27,797 nucleotides of DNA, taken from positions 1 to 27,797 of the forward strand of contig DAHWFG010000390.1 of NCBI GenBank assembly GCA_027325115.1. Direction: 5' to 3'. Position numbers and translations under genes: made by a program. This DNA is from JAKBCQ01 sp021807585. Its GTDB lineage: Bacteria; Planctomycetota; Planctomycetia; Isosphaerales; Isosphaeraceae. The notes under the pieces are model-generated. The model saw only the letters and a program-made list of their open reading frames with translations. It ran no database searches and had not been told where the DNA came from. This document shows positions 7,162 through 14,643 of the stretch, one piece after another (the stretch's first letter is position 1; each line of letters opens with the position of its first letter).

Positions 7162-8112
7162 ATGATTCAACCCGATCGATTGTTAAAGACGAGTCAAGTC
7201 GCTTTGGCGTTGGGGGTGAGCGCAAGTACGGTGAAGCGCTGGGTGGATTCGGGTTCGCTTCCGGCGGCGCGGACGGTCGGCAAGCATCGCTTGATCCGAG
7301 CGAGCGAGGCGATCCACCTGGCTCGCGCTCAGTCGCTCCCCCTCGGAGAGCTTGAAAAGCTCGCTGGGCTGGGAGGCGTCAACCCCGCGACGAGCGACGA
7401 CCGTCTGATCGAACGATTCGTTATGGCTTTATCCGAAGGCGACGACTCGGGGATTCGAGGAATCGTCGAAGAAACGTACTCACGATGCGGAAACGCCGCG
7501 ATTTTGGCGGATCGGTTGGTTCAACCCGCGATGAAGGAGATCGGATTGAAATGGATGTTCGGCGGGCTCGACGTTTATCACGAGCATCGCGCCACTCGGA
7601 TCGTCGAGGGGGTTCTCGTCGATCTCAACCGTCGACTCGCCGAGAAACGGAATGAAGAGCGTCTCGCGCGGTTGGAAATCGCTCGACCGCTCGCGATCGG
7701 CGCCGCTCCCGAAGGGACTCTTTACACGATCGCGGGTCTATTCTGCGAGCTGACGCTCCGCGAGGCGGGTTGGAACGTCGTGAACCTGGGCTGTAACTTA
7801 CCGATGTCGTCGCTTTCCAAAGCCGCGCTCGATCACAAGCCGCGGCTCGTCTGGTTATCGATCAATCACCTAAGCAATCTTACATTATTCACTCATCAAT
7901 ATCTACGCTTTCATGAGACGGCGTCGCGGATCGGCGCCGCGGTGATTCTGGGAGGTCGAGCGCTTGATGGAGACTTGCGTTCGCGGCTTCCCTACACGGG
8001 TTTCGGCGATCGGATGGAGCATCTGTCCGAGTTCGCACGACGTATGTCGATCGGGTTGAAGGATTCACTCGGCGAACCCGTTCTGGTTTCGGAAAGATCG
8101 GTCTCGGCATGA
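7162..8112 (+). CDS. CarH/LitR-like regulator: MerR-type HTH plus B12-binding fold
   Basis: A 316-residue transcription factor. A MerR/excisionase-type winged helix fills about 5-60 (TSQVALALGVSASTVKRWVDSG with the wing GKHRLI). A helical cobalamin cap spans about 80-160 and carries W131-x9-E141-H142, the CarH signature that holds the adenosyl group above cobalamin. A Rossmann B12-binding domain follows (about 172-300, with REAGWNVVNLG). The lower-ligand motif DxHxxG is replaced by APEGTLY (182-188), with no histidine. The residue after W131 is Met, where Thermus CarH has the His used in its light state. So DNA binding gated by a B12-like ligand is likely, but ordinary photochemistry is doubtful. 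ATG 7162 has GGAAGGG 9 bases upstream; GTG 7159 is also possible. The sigma-factor gene follows after 35 bases. Confidence 0.85.
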   Translation: MIQPDRLLKTSQVALALGVSASTVKRWVDSGSLPAARTVGKHRLIRASEAIHLARAQSLPLGELEKLAGLGGVNPATSDDRLIERFVMALSEGDDSGIRGIVEETYSRCGNAAILADRLVQPAMKEIGLKWMFGGLDVYHEHRATRIVEGVLVDLNRRLAEKRNEERLARLEIARPLAIGAAPEGTLYTIAGLFCELTLREAGWNVVNLGCNLPMSSLSKAALDHKPRLVWLSINHLSNLTLFTHQYLRFHETASRIGAAVILGGRALDGDLRSRLPYTGFGDRMEHLSEFARRMSIGLKDSLGEPVLVSERSVSA

Positions 8113-8147
8113 TTCTTTCATCATAACATCTTAGGAAGGACGCTTTC

Positions 8148-9125
8148 ATGCGTGCGACACGATTCGGCGGCGATTCGGACGGTTTCACGGCGCCTTCGGC
8201 GGCGCGAACCGAGGTTCTCGGCGCCGATCAGGAGAGGAGGTTGCTCGAGCGACTCGTCGAATGCAAGGCGAAATTGACGAAAGCCTTATCGTCGATTCCC
8301 GCGGCGACTCGACCCGGCGGAGAAGAGACTCCGTCGATCGCTCGTTACATCGCGTCGATCAACGCCGGAAACGGTCGCGAGCAAGCGCGTTTGGGGGCGA
8401 TTTTCCACGAGTACACCGAATTGCGTGATAAACTGGCGTTGGCGAACATGCGTTTGGTCGCGCATGTCGCCAAGCGATTTCGGGGTCGAGGGATCGCGTA
8501 CAGCGATCTTCTGCAGGAGGGATTCTGCGGATTGCTCGAAGCGATCGATCGGTTCGATCTGGCGCACGTAACCAAGCTGGCCACTTACGCCACCTGGTGG
8601 ATTCGTCAGGCGATTCAACGCGCGGTCGCCGAGGGGGCTTATCCCGTCCGGCTTAGCCCGCGTCATCTTCGTCAACTCGCTCAAAATCAAGAAGAGATCG
8701 ATCGCGCCGAGCACGTTCGCGGCGGTTCGGTGACGTTCTCGGATCACCTCGGAGTGACGGGAGAGACGCTTCAGCGAATTCACGCGGCGACGCGTCCTTC
8801 GCTCTCACTCAACGCTTCGTTCGATCACAACGGCGAGTTCACACTCTTGCAGACGATGAGCGATCCCGACGCCGATAACACCGAGCTTTTCGATACCGAG
8901 GAGACGATCGCCAGGCTGCTCGATTCGCTTCGACCCCGCGAGCGGCGGGTTCTGGAGTTGCGGTTTGGCCTGGGAGATGAGCCCAAGATGTCATTAAGCG
9001 AGGTGGGCAAAGTGCTCGAAGTGTCGAAAGAGCGGGTTCGACAGATTCAGGATCGAGCACTCGAAAAGCTGCGGGAGATGGCGGTTGCAACGAATCTCGC
9101 CGCGGCGCTTGATTTTGAGGATTGA
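8148..9125 (+). CDS. Primary-type (group 1/2) sigma-70 RNA polymerase sigma factor
   Basis: The 325-residue protein carries the domains of RpoD-like factors but is short, without a long region 1.1. Region 1.2 is near 24-40. Region 2 runs about 95-165: ANMRLVAHVAKRF, then the core-binding SDLLQEGFCGLLEAIDRF, then the -10 melting helix TYATWWIRQAIQRAV. Region 3 starts at VRLSPRHLRQL (167-177). Region 4 is about 255-312, with LRPRERRVLELRFGL and the -35 recognition helix in VSKERVRQIQDRALEKLRE. Such factors are usually alternative group 2 sigmas recognising promoters close to the housekeeping type. The ATG has a strong AGGAAGG site. It follows the B12-domain regulator after 35 bases with no terminator between, so the two probably share a transcript. 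Confidence 0.93.
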   Translation: MRATRFGGDSDGFTAPSAARTEVLGADQERRLLERLVECKAKLTKALSSIPAATRPGGEETPSIARYIASINAGNGREQARLGAIFHEYTELRDKLALANMRLVAHVAKRFRGRGIAYSDLLQEGFCGLLEAIDRFDLAHVTKLATYATWWIRQAIQRAVAEGAYPVRLSPRHLRQLAQNQEEIDRAEHVRGGSVTFSDHLGVTGETLQRIHAATRPSLSLNASFDHNGEFTLLQTMSDPDADNTELFDTEETIARLLDSLRPRERRVLELRFGLGDEPKMSLSEVGKVLEVSKERVRQIQDRALEKLREMAVATNLAAALDFED

Positions 9126-9161
9126 CGCGGCGCGATCGCTCTCAAATAATCGATTGTAACG

Positions 9162-9215
9162 ACGCGAGCGAATCCTGATTAATGAGGTTCGCTCGCGTTC
9201 GGCGGCGTGGTTTTT
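9162..9215 (+). terminator. Strong hairpin after the sigma-factor gene
   Basis: ACGCGAGCGAA (9162-9172) and TTCGCTCGCGT (9188-9198) are a perfect 11-base inverted repeat; CCT/AGG inside can extend it past a one-base bulge. A TTTTT run comes 13 bases later (9211-9215). The position, 36 bases after the stop codon, fits transcription termination for the regulator-sigma unit, though the T run is further away than usual. Confidence 0.5.
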
Positions 9216-9255
9216 GATGAGAATCAAGCGAAGGCGTCGTCGCGGCCGAACATAC

Positions 9256-9310
9256 CCCCGGGGCCCTCTATCATCCCGTACCCTTTATGATCTGTGAACG
9301 GGCCCTGGGG
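9256..9310 (+). promoter_or_regulatory. Inverted repeat enclosing the recombinase ribosome site
   Basis: CCCCGGGGCCC (9256-9266) can pair with GGGCCCTGGGG (9300-9310) with one mismatch over a 33-base loop. The second arm contains the GGGG of the recombinase ribosome site, 8 bases before its ATG. The loop holds a TATGAT -10-like hexamer (9286-9291). A repeat of this quality can arise by chance in GC-rich DNA, so only its placement is notable. Confidence 0.3.
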
Positions 9311-9318
9311 ACATTATC

Positions 9319-10230
9319 ATGTCGGGTTCTTCGGCCTCGGGCTCCGATTCGATCGGATCGTTCTTATATTATCTGATGGCCGAATGCAACGTCTCGGCGA
9401 ATACGCTCGCCGCGTATCGCAACGACGTCGCTCGGTTCGCCCGCTGGCGAAAGCGGGTCGCCCCGGGACCGATCAAATCTCTCGATGTTCGTGATTTATC
9501 GGGATATGTAAGTTTTTTGCATGATTCGGGGCTCGCTCCGACCTCAATCGCGCGTCATATAGCAAGCTTATCTACATACTTTCGTTACTTAATATTCGAG
9601 GGGCTTGCCGACGAGAATCTTGCCAAGCTGTTGATCGCCCCCGCGGTTTGGGATCGGTTGCCGACGGTGCTCGCCCCGGCCGCGGTCGAGCGGTTGTTAA
9701 ACGCTCCCGGCTGCTCGACGCGGCTGGGCCGGCGTGATCGTGCCGCGCTCGAAACGTTGTATGCGACGGGATGTCGCGCATCCGAGACGGTCGGTTTAAG
9801 GCCTTCGGATCTCGATCTCGAAGGGGGCAAGGCAAGGTGTGTGGGGAAGGGGAATAAGGAGCGAGTCGTGCCGCTCGGCGGCGCGGCGCGGCAAGCTCTT
9901 ACGACATATCTCGAGAACGATCGGCCGATTCTTGTCGCGCGTCATCCCGAGACCGCCGTCGTCTTTGTGACGAAATCGGGCAAGCCGTTGTCTCGCATCG
10001 GGTTGTGGAGGATCGTTAAAACGCACGCGAGCCGCGCGGGGTTGCCCGCGACGGTTAGCCCGCACGCGCTCCGACACAGTTTCGCCACGCATTTGCTCGC
10101 CGGCGGCGCCGATCTTCGCGTCGTTCAGGAGATGCTCGGTCACGCGTCGATTGCAACCACACAAATATACACGCGCGTGGAAATGAGTCGACTGATCGAA
10201 GTGCACAAGCGTTTTCATCCCCGCGGATAG
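9319..10230 (+). CDS. Tyrosine recombinase, XerC/XerD type
   Basis: At 303 residues it matches the size of XerC/XerD, the paired recombinases that resolve chromosome dimers at dif with FtsK. A SAM-like core-binding domain covers about 10-95 (SANTLAAYRNDVARFARW). The catalytic domain follows with the full set of active-site residues: Arg153 (TGCRASE), Lys180 (GKGNKER), His249 and Arg252 (HALRHSFATHLL), His275 (MLGHAS) and the nucleophile Tyr284 (IYTRV). No flanking mobile-element signs, att repeats or cargo are visible, so a housekeeping Xer role is more likely than a phage or integron integrase. XerC and XerD cannot be told apart from this alone. GGGGA lies 7-8 bases before the ATG. Confidence 0.92.
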   Translation: MSGSSASGSDSIGSFLYYLMAECNVSANTLAAYRNDVARFARWRKRVAPGPIKSLDVRDLSGYVSFLHDSGLAPTSIARHIASLSTYFRYLIFEGLADENLAKLLIAPAVWDRLPTVLAPAAVERLLNAPGCSTRLGRRDRAALETLYATGCRASETVGLRPSDLDLEGGKARCVGKGNKERVVPLGGAARQALTTYLENDRPILVARHPETAVVFVTKSGKPLSRIGLWRIVKTHASRAGLPATVSPHALRHSFATHLLAGGADLRVVQEMLGHASIATTQIYTRVEMSRLIEVHKRFHPRG

Positions 10231-10313
10231 GCCGAATATTCCAAGGAAAATCGGCCAAATTGGACGACGGTCGCCGCGGAGTTCCGCTTTCGACGCCCAT
10301 TAAACGATTTGGA

Positions 10314-10871
10314 TTACTTATATGAAGACGCCGGCGGAAATCCGCTCGCGGTCGAGTTCGACGCGGGCTTGGTCGCGATCGCGGGGGGTGATTTCGACTC
10401 GACGTGAGGCGTCGAAGCGATCGTGTTCGCCTCCACGCGGGGCGCCGCGGCGATCTTGGCCGCATCAGGGCGAGACCCTGATGCAATTGTATGAGCATTC
10501 ATATTGGATGGAGATGCGATCGGGTTCGCCTGGACGGGATCGGGGGGATTGGGATCGGATGCGATCACGGCGTGTGAGGCGGAGGATTCACTCGCGGATC
10601 GTTCGGCGAGCTTGTCTTTGACGAACCCTCGGTGGGTGAGCGGGTCGACTCCTTTTGGGCTCGGAACGCCGATTCCAACGCACGACGCGATCGGCAGGAT
10701 TCGAACAATGTTGCGATCTTGATCTCCCAGGAGCGCGACTCGGACTTCGCCGACGATCGCGGTGTCGTTCCAATGGCACCGGCTCGCCGATCCGTCGGGC
10801 AGGTAAAGCATCACCTCGGGGATGCCCGAATCACGCAGGCCTTCCCACATCATCGTAATTAAATCCGACAT
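10314..10871 (-). CDS. Hypothetical protein with low-complexity C-terminus
   Basis: I do not recognise this 185-residue protein. The first 90 residues look folded (MSDLITMMWEGLRDSG, PEVMLYLPDGSASRCHWND, VALLGDQDRNIVRILPIASCVGIGVP). The rest is low complexity, rich in Ala, Ser, Pro and Asn, with loose repeats of ANxIAS/AHTIAS at about residues 120-165. No signal peptide or membrane helix is present. The start at 10871 is preferred over an in-frame ATG at 10961 because it has an AAAGGAC ribosome site and the extra 30 residues are arginine-rich. It converges with the recombinase gene, leaving an 83-base gap without a clear terminator. A perfect 9-base-stem hairpin sits inside the repeat-coding part. 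Confidence 0.65.
   Translation of the reverse strand: MSDLITMMWEGLRDSGIPEVMLYLPDGSASRCHWNDTAIVGEVRVALLGDQDRNIVRILPIASCVGIGVPSPKGVDPLTHRGFVKDKLAERSASESSASHAVIASDPNPPDPVQANPIASPSNMNAHTIASGSRPDAAKIAAAPRVEANTIASTPHVESKSPPAIATKPASNSTASGFPPASSYK
10462..10484. repeat. Perfect 9-base inverted repeat inside the hypothetical gene
   Basis: GCATCAGGG (10462-10470) and CCCTGATGC (10476-10484) pair perfectly around a five-base loop. It lies in codons for the low-complexity IAS-repeat region. About one such repeat is expected by chance in a window this size, so no function is claimed. Confidence 0.4.
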
Positions 10872-11178
10872 GTGCGTTCTTGTCCTTTCCGAACCGATTT
10901 CTTCGGGGCTCGTGACGAATCGTCGCGGCGATCGCGTTTCGACCGCGGCGACGACCTCCATGGTTAGTTAAGCACACGATCGCAGGGTTGTGACCGGGAA
11001 CGCCGGGTGAATCGATGAAAGCCGGATTACGAAATAAAAAGAAAGATATGTGTGTTGGTTCGATCGTCGGTTTTTCGCGGTTTGGCTGAGGGGGTCGAAA
11101 TCGGCGAAGGTTCGCACGAGTTTTCGTGCGGCTTCGAGACGATCGTTTGTGCGGGCCGGATCGAGCCGAGTCGCGGGG
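10872..11178. other. Gap between kinase stop and low-complexity gene
   Basis: About 307 bases without a credible gene. It contains a compact hairpin (11113-11130) and an AT-rich, T-rich (on the minus strand) stretch at about 11030-11052 that could help end kinase transcription. The AAAGGAC ribosome site of the gene to the left lies at its left end. Confidence 0.45.
11113..11130 (-). other. Compact hairpin in the kinase 3' region
   Basis: CGCACGA (11113-11119) and TCGTGCG (11124-11130) form a perfect 7-base stem with a four-base loop, about 50 bases after the kinase stop on the leftward transcript. No T run follows, so it would be an mRNA 3' structure rather than a standard terminator. Confidence 0.35.
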
Positions 11179-14004
11179 TTAATCGGCGTGATCGCTTTTG
11201 AGCATCGCTCCGTCACGGTTGATGCGAATGATGACGACTTTCCTCAGATCCTCGACGTCGCCACGGAATTTTTCTTGAGGGATTGAATCAACGGGGATCG
11301 ATCCGATCGACTTGGCGGCTTCTTGGTAGTGTTCGATCGCGGCTTGAAGGCGGTTTTCAAACGAATCGGCGTCTCCCAGGCCGATCTCGGCCTTCGCGGT
11401 GCGGAATCGAATGATGTTCACGACTCCTCCGTACCATTTCCATATCTGATATGCGTTTTGAATTTCGTTTTGATTTTCGTCATGATATCGAAACGCGGTT
11501 TTAAGATCGTCGCGTGCTTGCGCGAAATAGCGGCGTGATTCTTCAAGCGACGTTCGATCGGTGGAGGAAGCCGGGATTTTGGCGTCGCGACCGACGATCG
11601 TCGCTTGATCGCTTTCGCCGAGAATGATGCGAACTCGAGCTCGGTTCAGCAACATTCCAAAACGGAACTCGACGGGTTCATTCCGTTTTTCGGCCGAATC
11701 GATCGCCTGCGAGAGGAGATCGAGAGCTTTCCGCAGGTTGCGATCGCGCGTTTCGGCAATCCGTGAAACGATGTTCAGCGCCGCGGGGAGCTTGGGATCG
11801 AGCTTGAGTGCTCGAGCGAGCATCCGTTCGGCCTCGTCGAACCGATTTCGGGTTGCAAGTTGCGCGCCGTACGCGACGGGAAGCGCCACGTCGTCGGGAG
11901 CGATTTCGAGCGCACGAAGCAGACAAGAATCAGCATCATTGAATTTAAATATGTTCTTTAGGTGATCTTCGATGATCGAGTCGGGTCGATGAGCGCGCGA
12001 CCAGGCGAGCGCCGCGAGGACTCCGGGCCATGCGGACTTCCCCGACGAAGTATCTCCCTGGGCGAGTTTTTGGAGCATTTCGCGACGGCCTGGATCGAGT
12101 TCGGCGGCCTGGAGGAACGCGCTCCGGGCGTCGGTCCACGCCTCGTGTCGAGCCGCGGCCCACCCGGCCGCTTCTTGAACGACGGGGGATCGGGGCGCGA
12201 GCCGAGCCGCCGAACGAAAGGCTTCGAGCTCGAAATCGCGTCCCGCGGCGCGTTCGAGATCAGCGCGCGCCTCGTCGGAGCGACCAAGCCGATCGTTAAT
12301 CAAACCCGCGAGAGTCAAGCCGAAGGGGGAATCGGGGTCGTCGTTTCGCGCCTTCGCGACCGCTTCTCGAGCTTGCTCGAATCGCCCGTCGCGCACGGCT
12401 TCGATTGCGGCGTGGAAGCGAATCGGCACGATTCGATCGACCGAGTCGCCGGGAGTCTTGCGGCGATCGTGAGGCGACAAACTCAACGCGAAGAGCAGAG
12501 CCGGAACGAGTACGCAAACTCCAATCCAAGCGAAGGCTCGCGCCGGGCGATGTCGCCGCGTCCAGTTCGCGGTCGATTCGATCCAGGAATTGTTCCGCGC
12601 GTGTGCGAGCGGGCGCCGATCAAGAAATCGCTCGAGATCCTCGGCGAGCGCCGTCGCGTTCTTGTAGCGATCGACGGGAGGAAACGCCAGGCACTTACCG
12701 ACGATCGAATCGACGGCGTGGGGAGTGGCTGGGTCGATATTTCGAAGCGAGCGGCAGGGGGTTGAACGACGGTCGAGGAGTTCGCCGATCGCTCGCGGAG
12801 TCGTGAGGCGATGATCGGGAGGCGCGGGGAGTTCTCCCGTGAGGAACTCGCGAAAAACGAGCCCCAGCGAATAAATGTCGGCGACCGCGCCGACTTGATC
12901 CCAACGCTCGGGATCGAGGAAGGCTTGAAGTTGTTCGGGCGCCATGTATGGGAGCGTGCCGCCGCGGAGCGCAGCGTCGGCGCGATCGGCGGCGAACGGA
13001 TCGTGAGCGAGATTGAAGTCGAGCAACTGAGGGCCGTCGCGATACGTCAGGAGAATATTCGCGGGCTTGACGTCGCGATGAAGGATCCCCAGCGAATGCG
13101 CGTGCGCCAGCGCTCGAGCGAGCGTCATCACGATCCACGCCACGCCTTCAATATATGTTCCATCGATTGGAAACCCGCGCCAACCCGAGGTTTCGACGAC
13201 GGTCTCGAGCTCTTCGATGGAAACGCCCGCGGGCGCGATCGCCTCGATGATCGCGATCGCTCGAATCGGCCGCTCACGTTCGTGCAGCCGTCTGATGATC
13301 GCGTCGACGGGGGCGCCGGGACGATACGGCATGCAAAGACCGCGTAAGCCTCGTTCTTGTTCACGCGTAACTGACAAAACCGGTATGATATGTTCATGAT
13401 CAAGCCGGCCGAGGATCGACGGCTCTTTGCCGCGATCGGCCGAGACTTTGAGCGCGACTTCGCGATCGCCGAGTTCTTCGTCGTTGGCCAAAAAAACCCG
13501 AGCGGCGCCCCCTTGGCCAAGGATCGAACGGAGTCGAAAGCTCTGAAACCACTCGCCCGGTTCGGGGAATCGGGGCGTGAATTCGCGCGTCGCGCAGGCG
13601 CGACTTAACATCTTATGATAGCGCAATTGCGATTCGAGCGAATCCTTCCAGCGGTCGTACCGATCGCAAAACGAATCGGGATCGGGTTCCTCCCCCTCCT
13701 CTTCACGCAGGCAAAATTCTTCATAGATTAAACTGACGACGCGATCGCTGAGATCGGCCAATTCGGGAAACCGCTCGAGATACGTCGCCGCCGAAACCGT
13801 TTCGCCGCGCGAAAGCCGGAATCGAAGATCGATTTTGATCAACGCCGATAAAAAGGCGAGCGATCGCTCGGGATCACTTTCGGTCCATAGGAGAGCGACG
13901 TCGATCGGTTGATCGCGCTTCCAGGAACGCGTCAGGCGATCGATTGCTTGTTCGAGCAGATCGGCGCCGCGGTCGTCGCGGCGAGAGGGAGAAACGGACC
14001 TCAT
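11179..14004 (-). CDS. Membrane-anchored Ser/Thr protein kinase with C-terminal TPR repeats
   Basis: A 941-residue protein. An N-terminal helical region (1-150) precedes a Hanks-type kinase domain (about 155-465). Kinase motifs: glycine loop GQGGAA (163-168), Lys186 (ALKV), HRDVKPANIL (309-318), D329-F330-N331 in place of DFG, and APE at 355-357. An insert of about 60 residues sits between the lobes (about 225-285). One transmembrane helix (490-510, FAWIGVCVLVPALLFALSLS) follows, then an extracytoplasmic series of TPR-like helices (about 530-830) that probably bind a protein or peptide ligand. The essential Lys and Asp residues are intact, so activity is likely. It lies 30 bases after an ECF sigma gene, a pairing known in planctomycetes, and probably acts on that factor or its pathway. 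ATG 14004 has GGGGAG upstream. Confidence 0.92.
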   Translation of the reverse strand: MRSVSPSRRDDRGADLLEQAIDRLTRSWKRDQPIDVALLWTESDPERSLAFLSALIKIDLRFRLSRGETVSAATYLERFPELADLSDRVVSLIYEEFCLREEEGEEPDPDSFCDRYDRWKDSLESQLRYHKMLSRACATREFTPRFPEPGEWFQSFRLRSILGQGGAARVFLANDEELGDREVALKVSADRGKEPSILGRLDHEHIIPVLSVTREQERGLRGLCMPYRPGAPVDAIIRRLHERERPIRAIAIIEAIAPAGVSIEELETVVETSGWRGFPIDGTYIEGVAWIVMTLARALAHAHSLGILHRDVKPANILLTYRDGPQLLDFNLAHDPFAADRADAALRGGTLPYMAPEQLQAFLDPERWDQVGAVADIYSLGLVFREFLTGELPAPPDHRLTTPRAIGELLDRRSTPCRSLRNIDPATPHAVDSIVGKCLAFPPVDRYKNATALAEDLERFLDRRPLAHARNNSWIESTANWTRRHRPARAFAWIGVCVLVPALLFALSLSPHDRRKTPGDSVDRIVPIRFHAAIEAVRDGRFEQAREAVAKARNDDPDSPFGLTLAGLINDRLGRSDEARADLERAAGRDFELEAFRSAARLAPRSPVVQEAAGWAAARHEAWTDARSAFLQAAELDPGRREMLQKLAQGDTSSGKSAWPGVLAALAWSRAHRPDSIIEDHLKNIFKFNDADSCLLRALEIAPDDVALPVAYGAQLATRNRFDEAERMLARALKLDPKLPAALNIVSRIAETRDRNLRKALDLLSQAIDSAEKRNEPVEFRFGMLLNRARVRIILGESDQATIVGRDAKIPASSTDRTSLEESRRYFAQARDDLKTAFRYHDENQNEIQNAYQIWKWYGGVVNIIRFRTAKAEIGLGDADSFENRLQAAIEHYQEAAKSIGSIPVDSIPQEKFRGDVEDLRKVVIIRINRDGAMLKSDHAD

Positions 14005-14034
14005 CGACGGCGGTCTCCCCGGAAACGAATCCCG

Positions 14035-14643
14035 CTACTTTCCGTGACGCGACGATTCCCAAGAATCATGTAAGTGTTTGAGTAAACGTTGAACCTTGCG
14101 CACACTGAGCCCCGTTTTGGCGGCGATCTCCTCGTTCGAGTAACCGTCGCGGCGCAACTCGATCACTTCCCGCTCGCTCGACGAAAGGCCCGACACTAGC
14201 CGTTCGTAGCCCTCCGACGCTTGGACGACTTGGCTCGGGGTGGGGTCGGAAGCGCGCAGTTCATAACCCCCCTCCCCGGCGCCGTCGAGTCGACGTTCGC
14301 GGTCGACGTCTCGTTTGAGCGTATGCCTTCGACGATATTCGTCGACGATTTTCTGCTCCGCGGCTTGCGCCAAAAACGCCAGCAGCTTTTCCATCGACTT
14401 GAAATCAAAATCGGAGAATTTGACCGCCAAACTCCCCAGCACCGAATTGGCGAAATCGGTCGAGTCGTACAACGACCGCAACGGCCCGTTCAACCGGCGC
14501 CTCACGACGCGCCGAACTTTGGGATAGCACGTGTTGACAAGTTCGTTCCACGCCGCCTGGTCACCCGCTCGGGCGCGCGCCATCAAATCGTCGTTGTCAC
14601 GGAACGTCGACGTCTCCGGAGCTACCGTGGACGAATCCATCAT
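14035..14643 (-). CDS. ECF-type sigma factor of the kinase-associated kind
   Basis: A 202-residue RNA polymerase sigma factor with only regions 2 and 4. Region 2 is about 25-95 (ELVNTCYPKVRRVVRRRL, then STDFANSVLGSL, then the helical EKLLAFLAQAAEQKIVDEYRR). Region 4 is about 145-195 (LSSSEREVIELRRDGYSNEEIAAKTGLSVRKVQRLLKHL in pieces), where the HTH contacts the -35. No anti-sigma gene is adjacent; instead the kinase gene follows after 30 bases, so control by phosphorylation is likely, as proposed for planctomycete ECF/kinase pairs. The start is placed at 14643, where ATGATG follows a GGAGGAA ribosome site by 6-9 bases; the second ATG at 14640 is equally possible. A longer reading from 14679 lacks such a site. 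Confidence 0.92.
   Translation of the reverse strand: MMDSSTVAPETSTFRDNDDLMARARAGDQAAWNELVNTCYPKVRRVVRRRLNGPLRSLYDSTDFANSVLGSLAVKFSDFDFKSMEKLLAFLAQAAEQKIVDEYRRRHTLKRDVDRERRLDGAGEGGYELRASDPTPSQVVQASEGYERLVSGLSSSEREVIELRRDGYSNEEIAAKTGLSVRKVQRLLKHLHDSWESSRHGK

Noticed and set aside
6941..7162. 73-codon frame ending at the regulator start with a start/stop overlap
   Set aside because: No ribosome site, and the 21-base repeat falls in two different frames within it, so the DNA is better read as operators.
6716..7225. 169-codon leftward frame across the divergent promoter region
   Set aside because: It runs through the promoter core and the start of the regulator gene and has no recognisable sequence.
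9319..10230. Integrase marking a prophage or genomic island
   Set aside because: No att repeats, tRNA, phage genes or cargo nearby; the protein has the size and motifs of housekeeping Xer recombinases.
10462..10484. Intragenic perfect 9-base hairpins (also 22706-22729) as regulatory elements
   Set aside because: About one such repeat is expected by chance in a window of this length, so they are listed only as sequence features.
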